Shown piece after piece: positions 5,777-14,265 of a stretch of 33,529 nucleotides of DNA (the first letter of the stretch is position 1; every line of letters starts with the position of its first letter). Source of the DNA: a virus. Below the pieces are notes generated by a model. It was given only the letters and a program-made list of their open reading frames with translations, was not told where the DNA came from and searched no databases. The stretch is from IMG/VR virus record IMGVR_UViG_3300032285_003600, positions 1 to 33,529 of that record. One strand, 5' to 3'. The position numbers and the translations under genes are program-made.

Positions 5777-6731
5777 GAAGAAAAACAAATAACAGAGAAA
5801 TGATAGCAGATGCAATTAATATATAAGTGCCTGGTTTTTTCCATATACTCACCGGAGAAGGAAAAGGAGGGACTATGGGTTCTGGAGAGGGTTGAGGAGG
5901 AACCGGTATTGGTTCCGGTTTTGGTGGTTCTGGAAAAGGATCTGGATCTTCTGGAGTTTTTTCTTCAGATCTTATAGTCCAAAAATCCATACTTAACGCT
6001 GGATTTAAAAGATACTCTATTGGAAAATTATGATAACCGTTTAAACCGACATAATTACCCCAAGAATTTCTTACCATTATTTGTATAGACGTATCTGATG
6101 CACTTAAATAACCAACTGCTAGCATACAATGTCCGCCTAATAATTTTTCATTAGTGGTATCTGGTATAGGTACTACATTATTAATAATAAAACCACATTG
6201 GGTCTTTGTAAAGGATTCATACAATCTAGCTCCGAAAGTAAATGGATAGCCTTCTGCTAAACAAGAAAGTATATCATTTTTAGTCTGTGGTACACTGTAA
6301 TAGGTCAATGCTTGGTGTAATTGGCCTTCATTCCAAACAGAAAGTGGAGGGTTTTCTGTAAATTTTTCTACAATATAAGGCCAAGTTGTTTCTTTGACTA
6401 CTCCGTCTTTAACTGTAGATTTAAGAGCATCTCTAACTGATGCTCCAGAATCTGTAGATATTGTATTTTCTATTTTACGGGTTGAATAATAAGTGAAAAG
6501 AGGTGAAGCATCCCATTTTAAGAATCCTTGTTTATTTCTAACATATTCTACCATAGCAGTAGTAGCAAAAGCTGTACAAGCTCCTAGATCTCCTTGATTC
6601 TTAATAGGCTGTAATCCGTCTCTTAAATCTATTCTAGGCGGTAAATTTTCTATTACAGACGCTTTAAAAACAAAATCTCTAGAATCCGGAAAATCTGGAA
6701 CATGGCCGAAAAAAAATACATTAGTAAGCAT
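5772..6731 (-). CDS. Papain-like cysteine peptidase (C1A) with Pro-rich stalk and membrane anchor
   Basis: The 319-residue protein has the C1A catalytic set: oxyanion Gln46 in IKNQGDLGAC, nucleophile Cys52, His201 in GGHCMLAVGY and Asn222 in RNSWG. No long inhibitory prodomain is seen; the mature-like domain begins by residue ~12 (PDFPDSRDF). A proline-rich linker (about 260-294, repeats of P-E-P and P-x-P) leads to one C-terminal membrane helix (302-318). There is no obvious N-terminal signal. I chose the ATG at 6731 because TATAAGTA lies 5 bases upstream. Two holin-like genes follow. Possible roles are envelope-protein cleavage during lysis, virion-protein processing or attack on host surface proteins. 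Confidence 0.85.
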   Translation of the reverse strand: MLTNVFFFGHVPDFPDSRDFVFKASVIENLPPRIDLRDGLQPIKNQGDLGACTAFATTAMVEYVRNKQGFLKWDASPLFTYYSTRKIENTISTDSGASVRDALKSTVKDGVVKETTWPYIVEKFTENPPLSVWNEGQLHQALTYYSVPQTKNDILSCLAEGYPFTFGARLYESFTKTQCGFIINNVVPIPDTTNEKLLGGHCMLAVGYLSASDTSIQIMVRNSWGNYVGLNGYHNFPIEYLLNPALSMDFWTIRSEEKTPEDPDPFPEPPKPEPIPVPPQPSPEPIVPPFPSPVSIWKKPGTYILIASAIISLLFVFLR

Positions 6732-6736
6732 GTATA

Positions 6737-6744
6737 TACTTATA
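6737..6744 (-). promoter_or_regulatory. Promoter element TATAAGTA
   Basis: The element ends 5 bases before the protease ATG at 6731 and overlaps the last codons of the upstream gene (stop at 6740). Confidence 0.6.
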
Positions 6745-7453
6745 AAAAAGTACAATGGCCTAATAAATTTTGAACAAAATCTAAAAGTAAATTATGTTGC
6801 AAAGGATTTTTCCATCCTTCGTGTATTTGAGTCTGTGAGTAAAACCACCAACGCATAGCTTCTGGATGAGGTCCTATTACTCCAATAGTTCCTTGCCATA
6901 AATGCTGAATCAGGGCTGCGGGGTCACCATTTTCATAAAAAGCTTGTATAGTAGCATAACATGCATCCCCTCTTCCTTCTGTTACAACAAAAGAAGCACC
7001 GTCATGAAAGTAAGCTAAATGTGGACCAGTGTTTCTCCATTTTAAAGGTACAATAGCCGGACCAGATCTACGAGTAGAAGCACCTGGTCTTTTAATATGT
7101 TGTACCGCTTCTATATCACCTAATAAATCAAAGTAATGTTTACTAGCAAAATAAGCTCCTTGACAAATACCGAGATACTTGCCTCCAGAAGATACATAAT
7201 CATAAACCATTTGTTTGTGATTTATGAGATTTTCATCAAATTGATCTGCATCACCTAAACCACCCGGAAAGACCAAACAGGTAGCTTTAAAAACATTTTC
7301 TGCATTAAATTCTAGATAGGGATACGAACTGGGTCCTATCATTCTAACATCATATAGCCCAGATTGATTTAATACTTCACAAGTAGCATCTGCACAGTCT
7401 ATACTGCACATTGGATGATCTGTGTAGACCAAAAATAAGGGCTTAGGTTTCAT
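6740..7453 (-). CDS. Class I glutamine-amidotransferase-like protein (BPL_N type)
   Basis: The 237-residue protein has an FPGGLGDAD loop (62-70) and the nucleophile elbow LGICQGAY with Cys97, the hallmarks of the class I amidotransferase / DJ-1 superfamily. The spacing best fits the biotin-protein-ligase N-terminal-like family (PF09825). A partner synthetase domain is absent, so it may be a hydrolase rather than an amide donor. His164-like HLAYFHDGASF and a final HPEAMRWWF match the C-terminal part of the fold, where a catalytic His normally sits (GPHPEA). The start overlaps the upstream stop as ATGA (7450-7453), so translation is likely coupled. Confidence 0.75.
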   Translation of the reverse strand: MKPKPLFLVYTDHPMCSIDCADATCEVLNQSGLYDVRMIGPSSYPYLEFNAENVFKATCLVFPGGLGDADQFDENLINHKQMVYDYVSSGGKYLGICQGAYFASKHYFDLLGDIEAVQHIKRPGASTRRSGPAIVPLKWRNTGPHLAYFHDGASFVVTEGRGDACYATIQAFYENGDPAALIQHLWQGTIGVIGPHPEAMRWWFYSQTQIHEGWKNPLQHNLLLDFVQNLLGHCTFL

Positions 7454-7752
7454 TTTATATATTCCAAATTATAAATAGAATTTAAAGTTTTAAAACCAGT
7501 TTCTGTAATTTCTGTAACCAAAGAAGAAGAAAAAATTCCACCCATTTTAACCCCGCATCGAATTTCTCTTTGCACTATCACAGATTTACCTATAATAGGT
7601 TCTGCAACAAGATAACCTTCTAACCAATAGTCTACTGGAATAGATACTTCTCCATTATGTTTACCAACTTCATATTCATCCATAGAAGGGGTAATGTATT
7701 CTGGATTATCTACTGCAGATAATTTACTAATTCTTACATATTTTTTTTTCAT
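7450..7752 (-). CDS. Conserved small beta-rich phage protein
   Basis: The 100-residue product starts MKKKYVRISKLSAVDNPEY. The second half (SVIVQREIRCGVKMGGIFSS, then VTEITETGFKTLNSIYNLEY) resembles a small protein common in T4-like cyanophages. That protein has an R-x-G-V-x-x-G-I-F-x-T/S-S core and ends in a T-x-NS-x-Y motif. The fold is probably all beta, and its role is unknown. It overlaps the following amidotransferase-like gene by 4 bases and begins 1 base after the stop of the ORF at 7754-7927, so it belongs to one operon. Confidence 0.65.
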   Translation of the reverse strand: MKKKYVRISKLSAVDNPEYITPSMDEYEVGKHNGEVSIPVDYWLEGYLVAEPIIGKSVIVQREIRCGVKMGGIFSSSLVTEITETGFKTLNSIYNLEYIK

Positions 7753-7753
7753 A

Positions 7754-7927
7754 TTATTTTGTGGCTTCTTTTTTCTTTAAAAATTCTGCCCATTTAATAA
7801 TAGTATCCCTATCCATATGCCAGATTCCTTCCCATTCTCCTAATTTTTTAAGAAATGTAGTTGCCTCTTCCATGGTCATAGATGCTTCTGGGTCTTTGTA
7901 ATTAAGCGGTTTCTCTTTCTTGTTCAT
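7754..7927 (-). CDS. Small Lys/Glu-rich protein (57 residues)
   Basis: The frame starts MNKKEKPLNYKDPEASMTME and continues with a helical segment containing KKLGEWEGIWHMDRDT and IIKWAEFLKKKEATK. The ATG overlaps the last 26 bases of the gene at 7902-8144, and its stop lies one base before the next ATG. This tight packing supports it as a real gene. No family is recognised; it looks like a small helical protein. Confidence 0.55.
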   Translation of the reverse strand: MNKKEKPLNYKDPEASMTMEEATTFLKKLGEWEGIWHMDRDTIIKWAEFLKKKEATK

Positions 7928-8144
7928 ATTTTAATTCTGCTTTGATATCTGAAGAAGAAAACCAACCACCGTCTGTAAAGCCATATTCCATTAACAGATT
8001 AATCATCCAGTATAATTCTTCTCCATCCGGAGTTTCTGTAATCTTTCCGGAAAATATACCCGGACCTTGATAGCTAGTCTCCGAAAAATCTTTTCCATCT
8101 GCTTGATAATCTATAAAATAGCAACAATCTTGTTCTGGTTTCAT
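7902..8144 (-). CDS. Small acidic protein, paralogue of the protein at 1707-1952
   Basis: The 80-residue product reads MKPEQDCCYFIDYQADGKD at the start and shares SYxGPxxFxGxIxE and a DIxxE tail with the protein at 1707-1952. The Trp/Phe-rich segment YGFTDGGWFSSSD sits near the C-terminus. The two copies are probably a duplicated small beta-rich domain. Neither contains catalytic motifs. It is the first gene of a tight run reading into the amidotransferase-like gene. Confidence 0.65.
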   Translation of the reverse strand: MKPEQDCCYFIDYQADGKDFSETSYQGPGIFSGKITETPDGEELYWMINLLMEYGFTDGGWFSSSDIKAELKYEQERETA

Positions 8145-8164
8145 AATATAATATTAATTTATTA

Positions 8165-8590
8165 TTAAATAATATCTACTGGAGGAATTTGAATACAGTT
8201 TGAATATTCTTGCCATCTAGCTTTCATTTTTTTAAGAGTTTCTTCCGGTACATTATGAATATTATCAAAAGAATTATTCATCTGATATACCTTAAACTCT
8301 GCATTATATTTCTTTGCTATCAATTCATAGGGTTTAATTTCCTTAACTGTGGTAAAAGTATTAGACACCACTACATTAAAACCTCTGTTCAAATAATCTT
8401 CGGTCTTTGCTTGACACCATTCATGGGCCTTACCTAGTTTAGATGCATCGAAAATATATTCTTCTCCTAAGATAAAATACATATCAGCTTCTAGATGTCG
8501 TGTAAAACCAGAAGTTCTTGCTTGAATTTCTTTGGCTTTGGTAGATTTTCCAGAACCTGGAAGACCGCGAATAAGAGTAAGATTGGCCAT
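8165..8590 (-). CDS. P-loop kinase, polynucleotide-kinase-like (AAA_33 type)
   Basis: The 141-residue protein opens with a Walker A motif GLPGSGKST (9-17). It continues with EADMYF in the position of the substrate/lid Asp, a CQAKTEDYLNRGFNVVVSNTF segment typical of AAA_33 / N4BP2-like kinases, and an NVPEETLKKMKARWQEY tail. Members include 5'-OH polynucleotide kinases and sugar or nucleotide kinases. With two RNA ligases in the window, a 5'-kinase role in RNA end repair is attractive but not proven. T4 Pnkp is about twice as long because it has a phosphatase domain, absent here. The start at 8590 is the first ATG of the conserved N-terminal strand. Confidence 0.78.
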   Translation of the reverse strand: MANLTLIRGLPGSGKSTKAKEIQARTSGFTRHLEADMYFILGEEYIFDASKLGKAHEWCQAKTEDYLNRGFNVVVSNTFTTVKEIKPYELIAKKYNAEFKVYQMNNSFDNIHNVPEETLKKMKARWQEYSNCIQIPPVDII

Positions 8591-8621
8591 GCTATTATAT
8601 TAGAAAAAATAAATAGGAACC

Positions 8622-9830
8622 TCAATCTCTAAATCCAAAACCAATAGGTCTCTTTTCTTCCTTTTCATTGTTGCTAATTTGATCTTCGTGATTAAAAATA
8701 TCTGCTAAAGTCATAGCCCCTGTTATCTCTATATCTTTGTTAATTTTATCAGCTAGTTTTTGAGCTTTGTCTTTATTCAATTTATCAAATTTGTATTCTG
8801 CCTTCAAACGACCTTTACGAAGCAATGCTGGGTCAATTAAATTGCGATCACAATTATAGGTGGCAATAATAGCCAGTTGACCCAGATCTGCATAAAGACC
8901 ATCTGTTAAATTTAATACAGAAGACACCAGGGTAGAATTAGCAAAACCATCTTCTGATTCTCTTTTCATCAATGCTTTCTCCGCATCTTCTAAAATTAAA
9001 ACAGATCCCTTGTGACTGTCTGTGATAATATCTGCAAACTCTGGAGCAGACAAATGACTAATCATTTGAGGTGGAATAAAAATAAAATTACGTTTTACCT
9101 TCTCGACCAAATGTCTAATAGCCGAAGATTTACCTGTACCCGGTTCACCGTGAAAAAGAAATAAACCTGGTTTCTTTTCAGATAGAATATTGATTATATT
9201 CTTTTCAAATTCTTCAAAATCTTCATTATAATGATCTAGACTAAATTTTTGATCTGTGGTAAGAGATAATTTGGAAACATACATTCCCGCTCTTCCAGAT
9301 TTAATAATACCTATTTTAGGTTTGACGGGTTGAGAAGCCTCTTTAAACTGCATAATGTCTTCATATGGCAAACCATTTTCTATCAAATAATGAGCAGTTA
9401 AACCTGTGACGGTTATTTTTTCATCATCCTCTTTACACCCCAAAGATAAGTGGAAAAAAGCATTTTTATATAAAAACAAATATGAACAATCTGCTTCATT
9501 TTCATAGGTTATTCTATGAATACAAACTGCATTATCTTTAAAAAATTTTAACAAACCGTAATTTAATTTTGTAGCATGGAAAGAAAATTCAGATAAAGGT
9601 TTTTTAAAATAATGTGAAGCAATTATGTAAGCTAACTCCCAAGTACCGTCTGGTTTATTTTCTAATTTGAATTCTGTAAATTCTGGAAGTACTACATTTT
9701 TTTCTGAGAATTCTGCTTTAAGATTTTCAATATGTTCTTCTCTGTTAAAATTACCAGATTTATCTTTTATAGATAAAGAAAAATCTGTACTTAATTCTAA
9801 CTCCCTCATTAAAGATGACGCAGATTGCAT
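8622..9830 (-). CDS. AAA-type ATPase
   Basis: The 402-residue protein has a C-terminal AAA module: Walker A GEPGTGKS (228-235), Walker B VLILED (277-282), sensor-1 ATYN (323-326) and an arginine-containing DPALLRKGR (333-341), the layout of classic AAA proteins such as the Bcs1/FtsH-like group. The ~200-residue N-terminal region is specific and not recognised; it probably selects the substrate. Such single-module ATPases act as ring-forming remodelling factors. Which phage or host protein it acts on is unknown. CTAAAATA lies 5 bases before the ATG. Confidence 0.85.
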   Translation of the reverse strand: MQSASSLMRELELSTDFSLSIKDKSGNFNREEHIENLKAEFSEKNVVLPEFTEFKLENKPDGTWELAYIIASHYFKKPLSEFSFHATKLNYGLLKFFKDNAVCIHRITYENEADCSYLFLYKNAFFHLSLGCKEDDEKITVTGLTAHYLIENGLPYEDIMQFKEASQPVKPKIGIIKSGRAGMYVSKLSLTTDQKFSLDHYNEDFEEFEKNIINILSEKKPGLFLFHGEPGTGKSSAIRHLVEKVKRNFIFIPPQMISHLSAPEFADIITDSHKGSVLILEDAEKALMKRESEDGFANSTLVSSVLNLTDGLYADLGQLAIIATYNCDRNLIDPALLRKGRLKAEYKFDKLNKDKAQKLADKINKDIEITGAMTLADIFNHEDQISNNEKEEKRPIGFGFRD

Positions 9831-9835
9831 TAATA

Positions 9836-9843
9836 TATTTTAG
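9836..9843 (-). promoter_or_regulatory. Promoter element CTAAAATA (variant)
   Basis: This variant of the NATAA(A/G)TA element lies 5 bases before the AAA ATPase ATG at 9830. It deviates at one internal position. Confidence 0.45.
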
Positions 9844-9866
9844 ATTAATTTAATCAAAAAACACTA

Positions 9867-12830
9867 TTAATTTACATAAGCTGCTTCGTTGGAAAATATT
9901 AAAGCTTGTATTAAGGTTTCCCACGGAGAAAATGCTACACGTTCTACCAATTCTCCTTGATTAACAATAGCTCTTTTTGGATCTTTATTATTTTGTAATT
10001 GTTTAAATTTAGCTTCTGCTAATTTTTTAGCTTGAGCTGTGATTGTTTCTGCTCCAGTTTTAACATTGGCCTGTTCTTTATTTTCTTTAACTAAAAAATC
10101 TAAAGCCATTTTTCTTTCCTTAGCTGTTGGGTAACGTTGCAATACAATTTTAAATACAGCTGTAATCCCTTTATCTGTATTCTTTTCTTTTGCCACAGCC
10201 TCTACTAATTCCGCTCGTTGAGATATCTTTTGCACCACTTCTGCTACTAACGGACTATTCATAAGGAATAAAGCTTGTTGAGGAACAACTGTTGAAGCTC
10301 TCCTTGTATTTGGTTGATCTGGATTAGACATATCAAATTGCATTAGTACGTCCGGCATATCAGATCTGTCAATATAAGCATAAGCTGTTCTTCTGAAAAT
10401 AATAGGTTCTTCTGAAACATTGAATGAAGGTCCGCCATATGGTTCTCTTTGTAAAACTCTACCCATACTCAACAATGAATCTCTGTATGCTTCAAAATCT
10501 AATCTTCTAACATTAGCTCTCCACAACAAATTATTACCAGGATCAATTTTACTGTATTCTTTTAATGTCTCTACACTAAAGGTGTTGCTAGATTGTTGAT
10601 ATACTTTAGAAAGCATAATTGCTTTGTGCAGAGCCTTAACACTCCAAGCTGGCTTTTGAGGACCATAATCCGCCATGAACCAAGTAGCCAAGAAATCTAA
10701 CAACTCTGGATGGGTTGGAGTACCGGCAGAATTGCCGAGATCATCCGGAGTCTTAACCAAACCTTCGCCAAAATGATACATCCAAACTCTATTGACTAAA
10801 ACTCGAGCTGTTAAAGGATTGTCTTTGGTTGCAATGGCTTCTGCTAATTCTAAACGACCACTTTCTTTATCACTAAAAGGAGTCTTTTCTGGATTTAATA
10901 TTTCCAAAAATCTTCTCTGAACAATTGTAGCTTGACCAGCAGCCGGTGGATTACCTCTCGGAAATAGTGGAGAATTTGTAGGCTTAACGGCGTCTTCTAC
11001 TGCCATTGCTCTAACAAGACCGTTGGTTGCTGTAAGCTTAAATTCATTGATCTGTTGTATGGTATTAGACGCTCTCAACTTATCTTGCATTTCTATAGAC
11101 CATTTTTTAGCTTCTACCCTCATGGTCTCAAAGTTCATATTTTTAGCTAAATTTAAAGCAGAAGGAAATACTGATATATTGTAGGCGTCTTTATCATCTG
11201 GATCAAAACTAGCATTTGTTATTTGAGCAAATAAATTAGCCCTTTGAGGTTCTACTTCTGCAAACAATTTACCCACTAATTCTGCTACTGTGTGAATATC
11301 ATCTGTCAAAGGTTGTGGTTGTTGTTTGAGAAAATTTAATACAATAGGAGAATATGTTTTTGTATCTTGTAACATTTTAGATAAAACATCGTCTCTATTT
11401 TCTTTAACATGAACCAATTTAAAGAAGGGTCCTAAAATTTTGTCATTAGGATTGAAATGACGCCCTACAGCACTTTCAATATGTCTAGCTATTCTCGCAT
11501 CCCATTTGTGTTTTGTTTGAATTTCTCCTGCCAGTTTTTTACGATCGGCATTTGTGTCTTTACCCATTAGAATAATATATTCTGTAATAGGAGAAGCATT
11601 TTTACCAAAGAAGTCTGCTTCTTCTCTTTGAATTTTGTAATAGGCATCAATAGATTTTTGTTCTAGTTCATTTAGTTTGGCTTGAAATTCTTGAAAGCCT
11701 TCTTTCTTATTAATCACTGGACCTTCTGTCGGTTCTGTACAGCTAAGAAACACTCCTTTCAATGCGTAATAATCTGCTATAGTCAAAGGATCAAATTTAT
11801 GATCATGGCAACGAATACATGCCAAAGTCAAACCTAGCATGCCTCTTCCCACTACATCAATACGATCATTAATAGTGTCATTGGCATTGTTAAATCTTTG
11901 ACCCACTGTTAGGAATCCCAAAGCCGCTAAGTTAGAAACATTGTTATCAGGAATTCTATCTGCCGCCAATTGATTTTTTAAAAACATATCATAAGGCATG
12001 TCAGCATTAATTGCATCAAAGACCCAATTTCTGTAAGTCCATGCATATGGTAGACGATAATCATCTAACCTTTGAAAAGTAGTAATACCTGTAGTGTCAG
12101 AATATCTTGCAGTATCTAACCAATGTCTTCCCCATCTTTCTCCGTAACCCTTATCCGCCAAAAGTCTATCAATTACTTTTTCATAAGCCTTTGGCGATTC
12201 GTCTTGAATGAATTGTTCAATTTCTTTAGGAGTTGGGGGTAAGCCGATGAGATCAAAATATGCTCTACGAAGTAGTGTTTCTTTACTAGCAAGAGGAGCT
12301 GGAATAATTTCTTTTTCTTCTAGTTTAGAAAGAATAAAATAATCAATTTTATTAAAACACCAAGATTCATTTTTAACTGTCGGTACTTTAGGAACTTGAG
12401 GTAATTTAAATGCCCAGTGATCTCTCTTGTCTTTAAGTTCACCAGAAGCCCTGGTGTCAAAAGCGCCTTGTTCAATCCATTTAGTCAGTAATGCTATTTG
12501 CTGATCAGAAAGCTTTTTCTTCTCTGGCATTCGAAGATCTCCATCCCAGTTAATAGCTTTTATGAAAGTGCTTTCTTTAACATTATGAAAGTCTATTACC
12601 TTACCGTTCTCTCCTCCTTTAAGAAGGCTTTCGTGAGAATCTAAACTAAGACCTCCTTTGGTTTTGCCTTTAGCTACAGAATGACAATCCATACATTGCT
12701 CTGTAAGCAATGGTAATATCTCTTTGTCAAAAGTTTGTTGTTGCTCTGGAGTAGGATCTACTTTACCAAAAGAACTTACGATGAGCAGTGAGCTCATCAC
12801 CACACATAACCCAGCGTATAGTTTTTTCAT
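9867..12830 (-). CDS. PSCyt1-DUF1549-DUF1553 secreted cytochrome-like protein
   Basis: The 987-residue protein has a signal peptide (MKKLYAGLCVVMSSLLIVSS). A PSCyt1 domain follows, with heme-binding CMDCH (46-50) and DLRMPEKKKLS near 100. DUF1549 contains ERWGRHWLDTARYSD (~230) and a second CIRCHDHKFDP (~337). DUF1553 has NRVWMYHFGEGLVKTPDDLG (~680) and continues to the C-terminus. Domain order and length match intact proteins abundant in Planctomycetes and Verrucomicrobia, where they are paired with DUF1501 proteins; their biochemical function is unknown. It starts one base after the DUF1501 stop (TAA-T-ATG), so the two are co-transcribed. There is no internal stop or truncation. Finding it among phage genes is unusual. 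Confidence 0.93.
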   Translation of the reverse strand: MKKLYAGLCVVMSSLLIVSSFGKVDPTPEQQQTFDKEILPLLTEQCMDCHSVAKGKTKGGLSLDSHESLLKGGENGKVIDFHNVKESTFIKAINWDGDLRMPEKKKLSDQQIALLTKWIEQGAFDTRASGELKDKRDHWAFKLPQVPKVPTVKNESWCFNKIDYFILSKLEEKEIIPAPLASKETLLRRAYFDLIGLPPTPKEIEQFIQDESPKAYEKVIDRLLADKGYGERWGRHWLDTARYSDTTGITTFQRLDDYRLPYAWTYRNWVFDAINADMPYDMFLKNQLAADRIPDNNVSNLAALGFLTVGQRFNNANDTINDRIDVVGRGMLGLTLACIRCHDHKFDPLTIADYYALKGVFLSCTEPTEGPVINKKEGFQEFQAKLNELEQKSIDAYYKIQREEADFFGKNASPITEYIILMGKDTNADRKKLAGEIQTKHKWDARIARHIESAVGRHFNPNDKILGPFFKLVHVKENRDDVLSKMLQDTKTYSPIVLNFLKQQPQPLTDDIHTVAELVGKLFAEVEPQRANLFAQITNASFDPDDKDAYNISVFPSALNLAKNMNFETMRVEAKKWSIEMQDKLRASNTIQQINEFKLTATNGLVRAMAVEDAVKPTNSPLFPRGNPPAAGQATIVQRRFLEILNPEKTPFSDKESGRLELAEAIATKDNPLTARVLVNRVWMYHFGEGLVKTPDDLGNSAGTPTHPELLDFLATWFMADYGPQKPAWSVKALHKAIMLSKVYQQSSNTFSVETLKEYSKIDPGNNLLWRANVRRLDFEAYRDSLLSMGRVLQREPYGGPSFNVSEEPIIFRRTAYAYIDRSDMPDVLMQFDMSNPDQPNTRRASTVVPQQALFLMNSPLVAEVVQKISQRAELVEAVAKEKNTDKGITAVFKIVLQRYPTAKERKMALDFLVKENKEQANVKTGAETITAQAKKLAEAKFKQLQNNKDPKRAIVNQGELVERVAFSPWETLIQALIFSNEAAYVN

Positions 12831-12831
12831 A

Positions 12832-14199
12832 TTAAGCTATAATATCTTTAATTACCTCACCAAAATTATCTGTCAATCTAAAATTACGACCGTTATAATT
12901 GTAAGTTAATTTTTTATGATCAAAGCCCATCAAGTGCATGATGGTTGCGTGTAGATCATGAATAGTAACGATGTCTTCAACAGCTTTGGCACCTGTTTCA
13001 TCTGTCTTACCATATCTCATTCCGCCTTTAACATTTCCACCGGCCATCCAGATAGAAAAGGCTTTGCCATTATGATCTCTACCAGGAGTTCCAGCTCCTC
13101 CACCAGCTGTTGCTGTACGACCAAATTCTCCACCCCAAATTACTAGAGTAGAATCAAGTAAACCTCTTTGTTTTAGATCTGTTAATAAACCGGAAATTGC
13201 TGTATCATACTTTGCAGCTGTGTTTGTCATGTTCAACTTGATATTTTCATGATGATCAAATCCTCCAACATTTACTTGAACAAAACGCACTCCTCTTTCC
13301 ACTAAACGACGAGCCACCATCAGCTTAGCACCGTCTTCTGTGCGACCGTATAAATCTTTAATATTTTCTGGTTCTTTGGTTACATCAAAAGCATCTGTAG
13401 CTTCTGTTTGCATTTTGAAAGCAGTTTCAAATGCTTCAATGCGAGATTCTAATTGAATATCTCTTTGAAGTTTTTCCATATGCATGAAATTCATGTTACG
13501 AGAAAATTCAATCTGTCTGCGTTGTCTTTCTAATGTAGAGAATTGACTCGTAAGGTTTGCTAAAATTTCATCAGAACGCATTCCTTGACGATATTGAACA
13601 TTACAACCTTGGAACATTCCTGGTAAGAAAGCACACTGTCTCCAATTTGGATTACCATTCAATGAAATAAATCCTGGCATGTTTTGATTAGCGGTACCGA
13701 GTCCGTATACCATCCAACTACCAACACTGGGTTTGGGCAATTGTGAATCTCCTGTATTCATCATCTTAGCAGCTAGATCATGATCTGGAATGGGTGTTTG
13801 CATAGAGTTAATAATAGCCAACTCATCTGCATGAGATCCTACCTTACTCCATACTTCTGAAATGTTTAACCCAGATTTACCAAATTGCGGAAATTCAAAA
13901 GGCGAAGCAAATAACAGCCCACCATTCTCAGCTTTCATTCCGTCTTTAGATTTTAGTTCTGGCTTATAATCAAAAGTATCAATATGAGAAGGAGCTCCGC
14001 TAGCAAACAGCTGAATAATTGCTTTGGCTTTCACAGGAAAGTGAGGATTTCTAGCAGCCAAAGGAGAAGCAGCTTCTGCTGTATTTGCGTTAATACCATA
14101 TAGAGCAGCTAGTGATAGACCACCCAGACCTGCTCCAAAGTCTGTGAGGAATTCTCTGCGTGTGAGAGGGGAATTTGGATGATTGCCGCAGTCGCTCAT
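12832..14199 (-). CDS. DUF1501 protein with Tat signal
   Basis: The 455-residue protein begins with a twin-arginine signal (TRREFLTDFGAGLGG, RR at 14-15) and a likely cleavage near TAEA. The body has DUF1501 landmarks: FASGAPSHIDTFDYKP, FVQVNVGGFDHHENI, the GGEFGRT segment followed by GRDHN, and the end motif DLHATIMHLMGFDHKKL with NGRNFRLTD. The family belongs to the alkaline phosphatase/sulfatase-like superfamily and is exported folded. It is normally encoded next to PSCyt1/DUF1553, as here. GATAAATA, the same element that precedes the phage structural genes, lies 6 bases before its ATG. Length and motifs look intact. Confidence 0.93.
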   Translation of the reverse strand: MSDCGNHPNSPLTRREFLTDFGAGLGGLSLAALYGINANTAEAASPLAARNPHFPVKAKAIIQLFASGAPSHIDTFDYKPELKSKDGMKAENGGLLFASPFEFPQFGKSGLNISEVWSKVGSHADELAIINSMQTPIPDHDLAAKMMNTGDSQLPKPSVGSWMVYGLGTANQNMPGFISLNGNPNWRQCAFLPGMFQGCNVQYRQGMRSDEILANLTSQFSTLERQRRQIEFSRNMNFMHMEKLQRDIQLESRIEAFETAFKMQTEATDAFDVTKEPENIKDLYGRTEDGAKLMVARRLVERGVRFVQVNVGGFDHHENIKLNMTNTAAKYDTAISGLLTDLKQRGLLDSTLVIWGGEFGRTATAGGGAGTPGRDHNGKAFSIWMAGGNVKGGMRYGKTDETGAKAVEDIVTIHDLHATIMHLMGFDHKKLTYNYNGRNFRLTDNFGEVIKDIIA

Positions 14200-14205
14200 A
14201 TAAAG

Positions 14206-14213
14206 TATTTATC
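14206..14213 (-). promoter_or_regulatory. Promoter element GATAAATA upstream of the DUF1501/DUF1553 pair
   Basis: GATAAATA ends 6 bases before the DUF1501 ATG at 14199. It is identical to the element before the holin-like gene at 5763 and one base away from TATAAATA of the fibre genes. Confidence 0.6.
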
Positions 14214-14265
14214 CTATTAATACACTAGATTACAATTATAGCACGAAAAGAGATAATTATTTTAC

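Noticed and set aside
9867-14199. Prophage-host boundary, with the DUF1553/DUF1501 pair being host chromosome
   Set aside because: Phage-type genes with the same promoter element lie on both sides, and no integrase, attachment-site repeat or housekeeping gene is seen; a chimeric assembly remains possible and needs reads.
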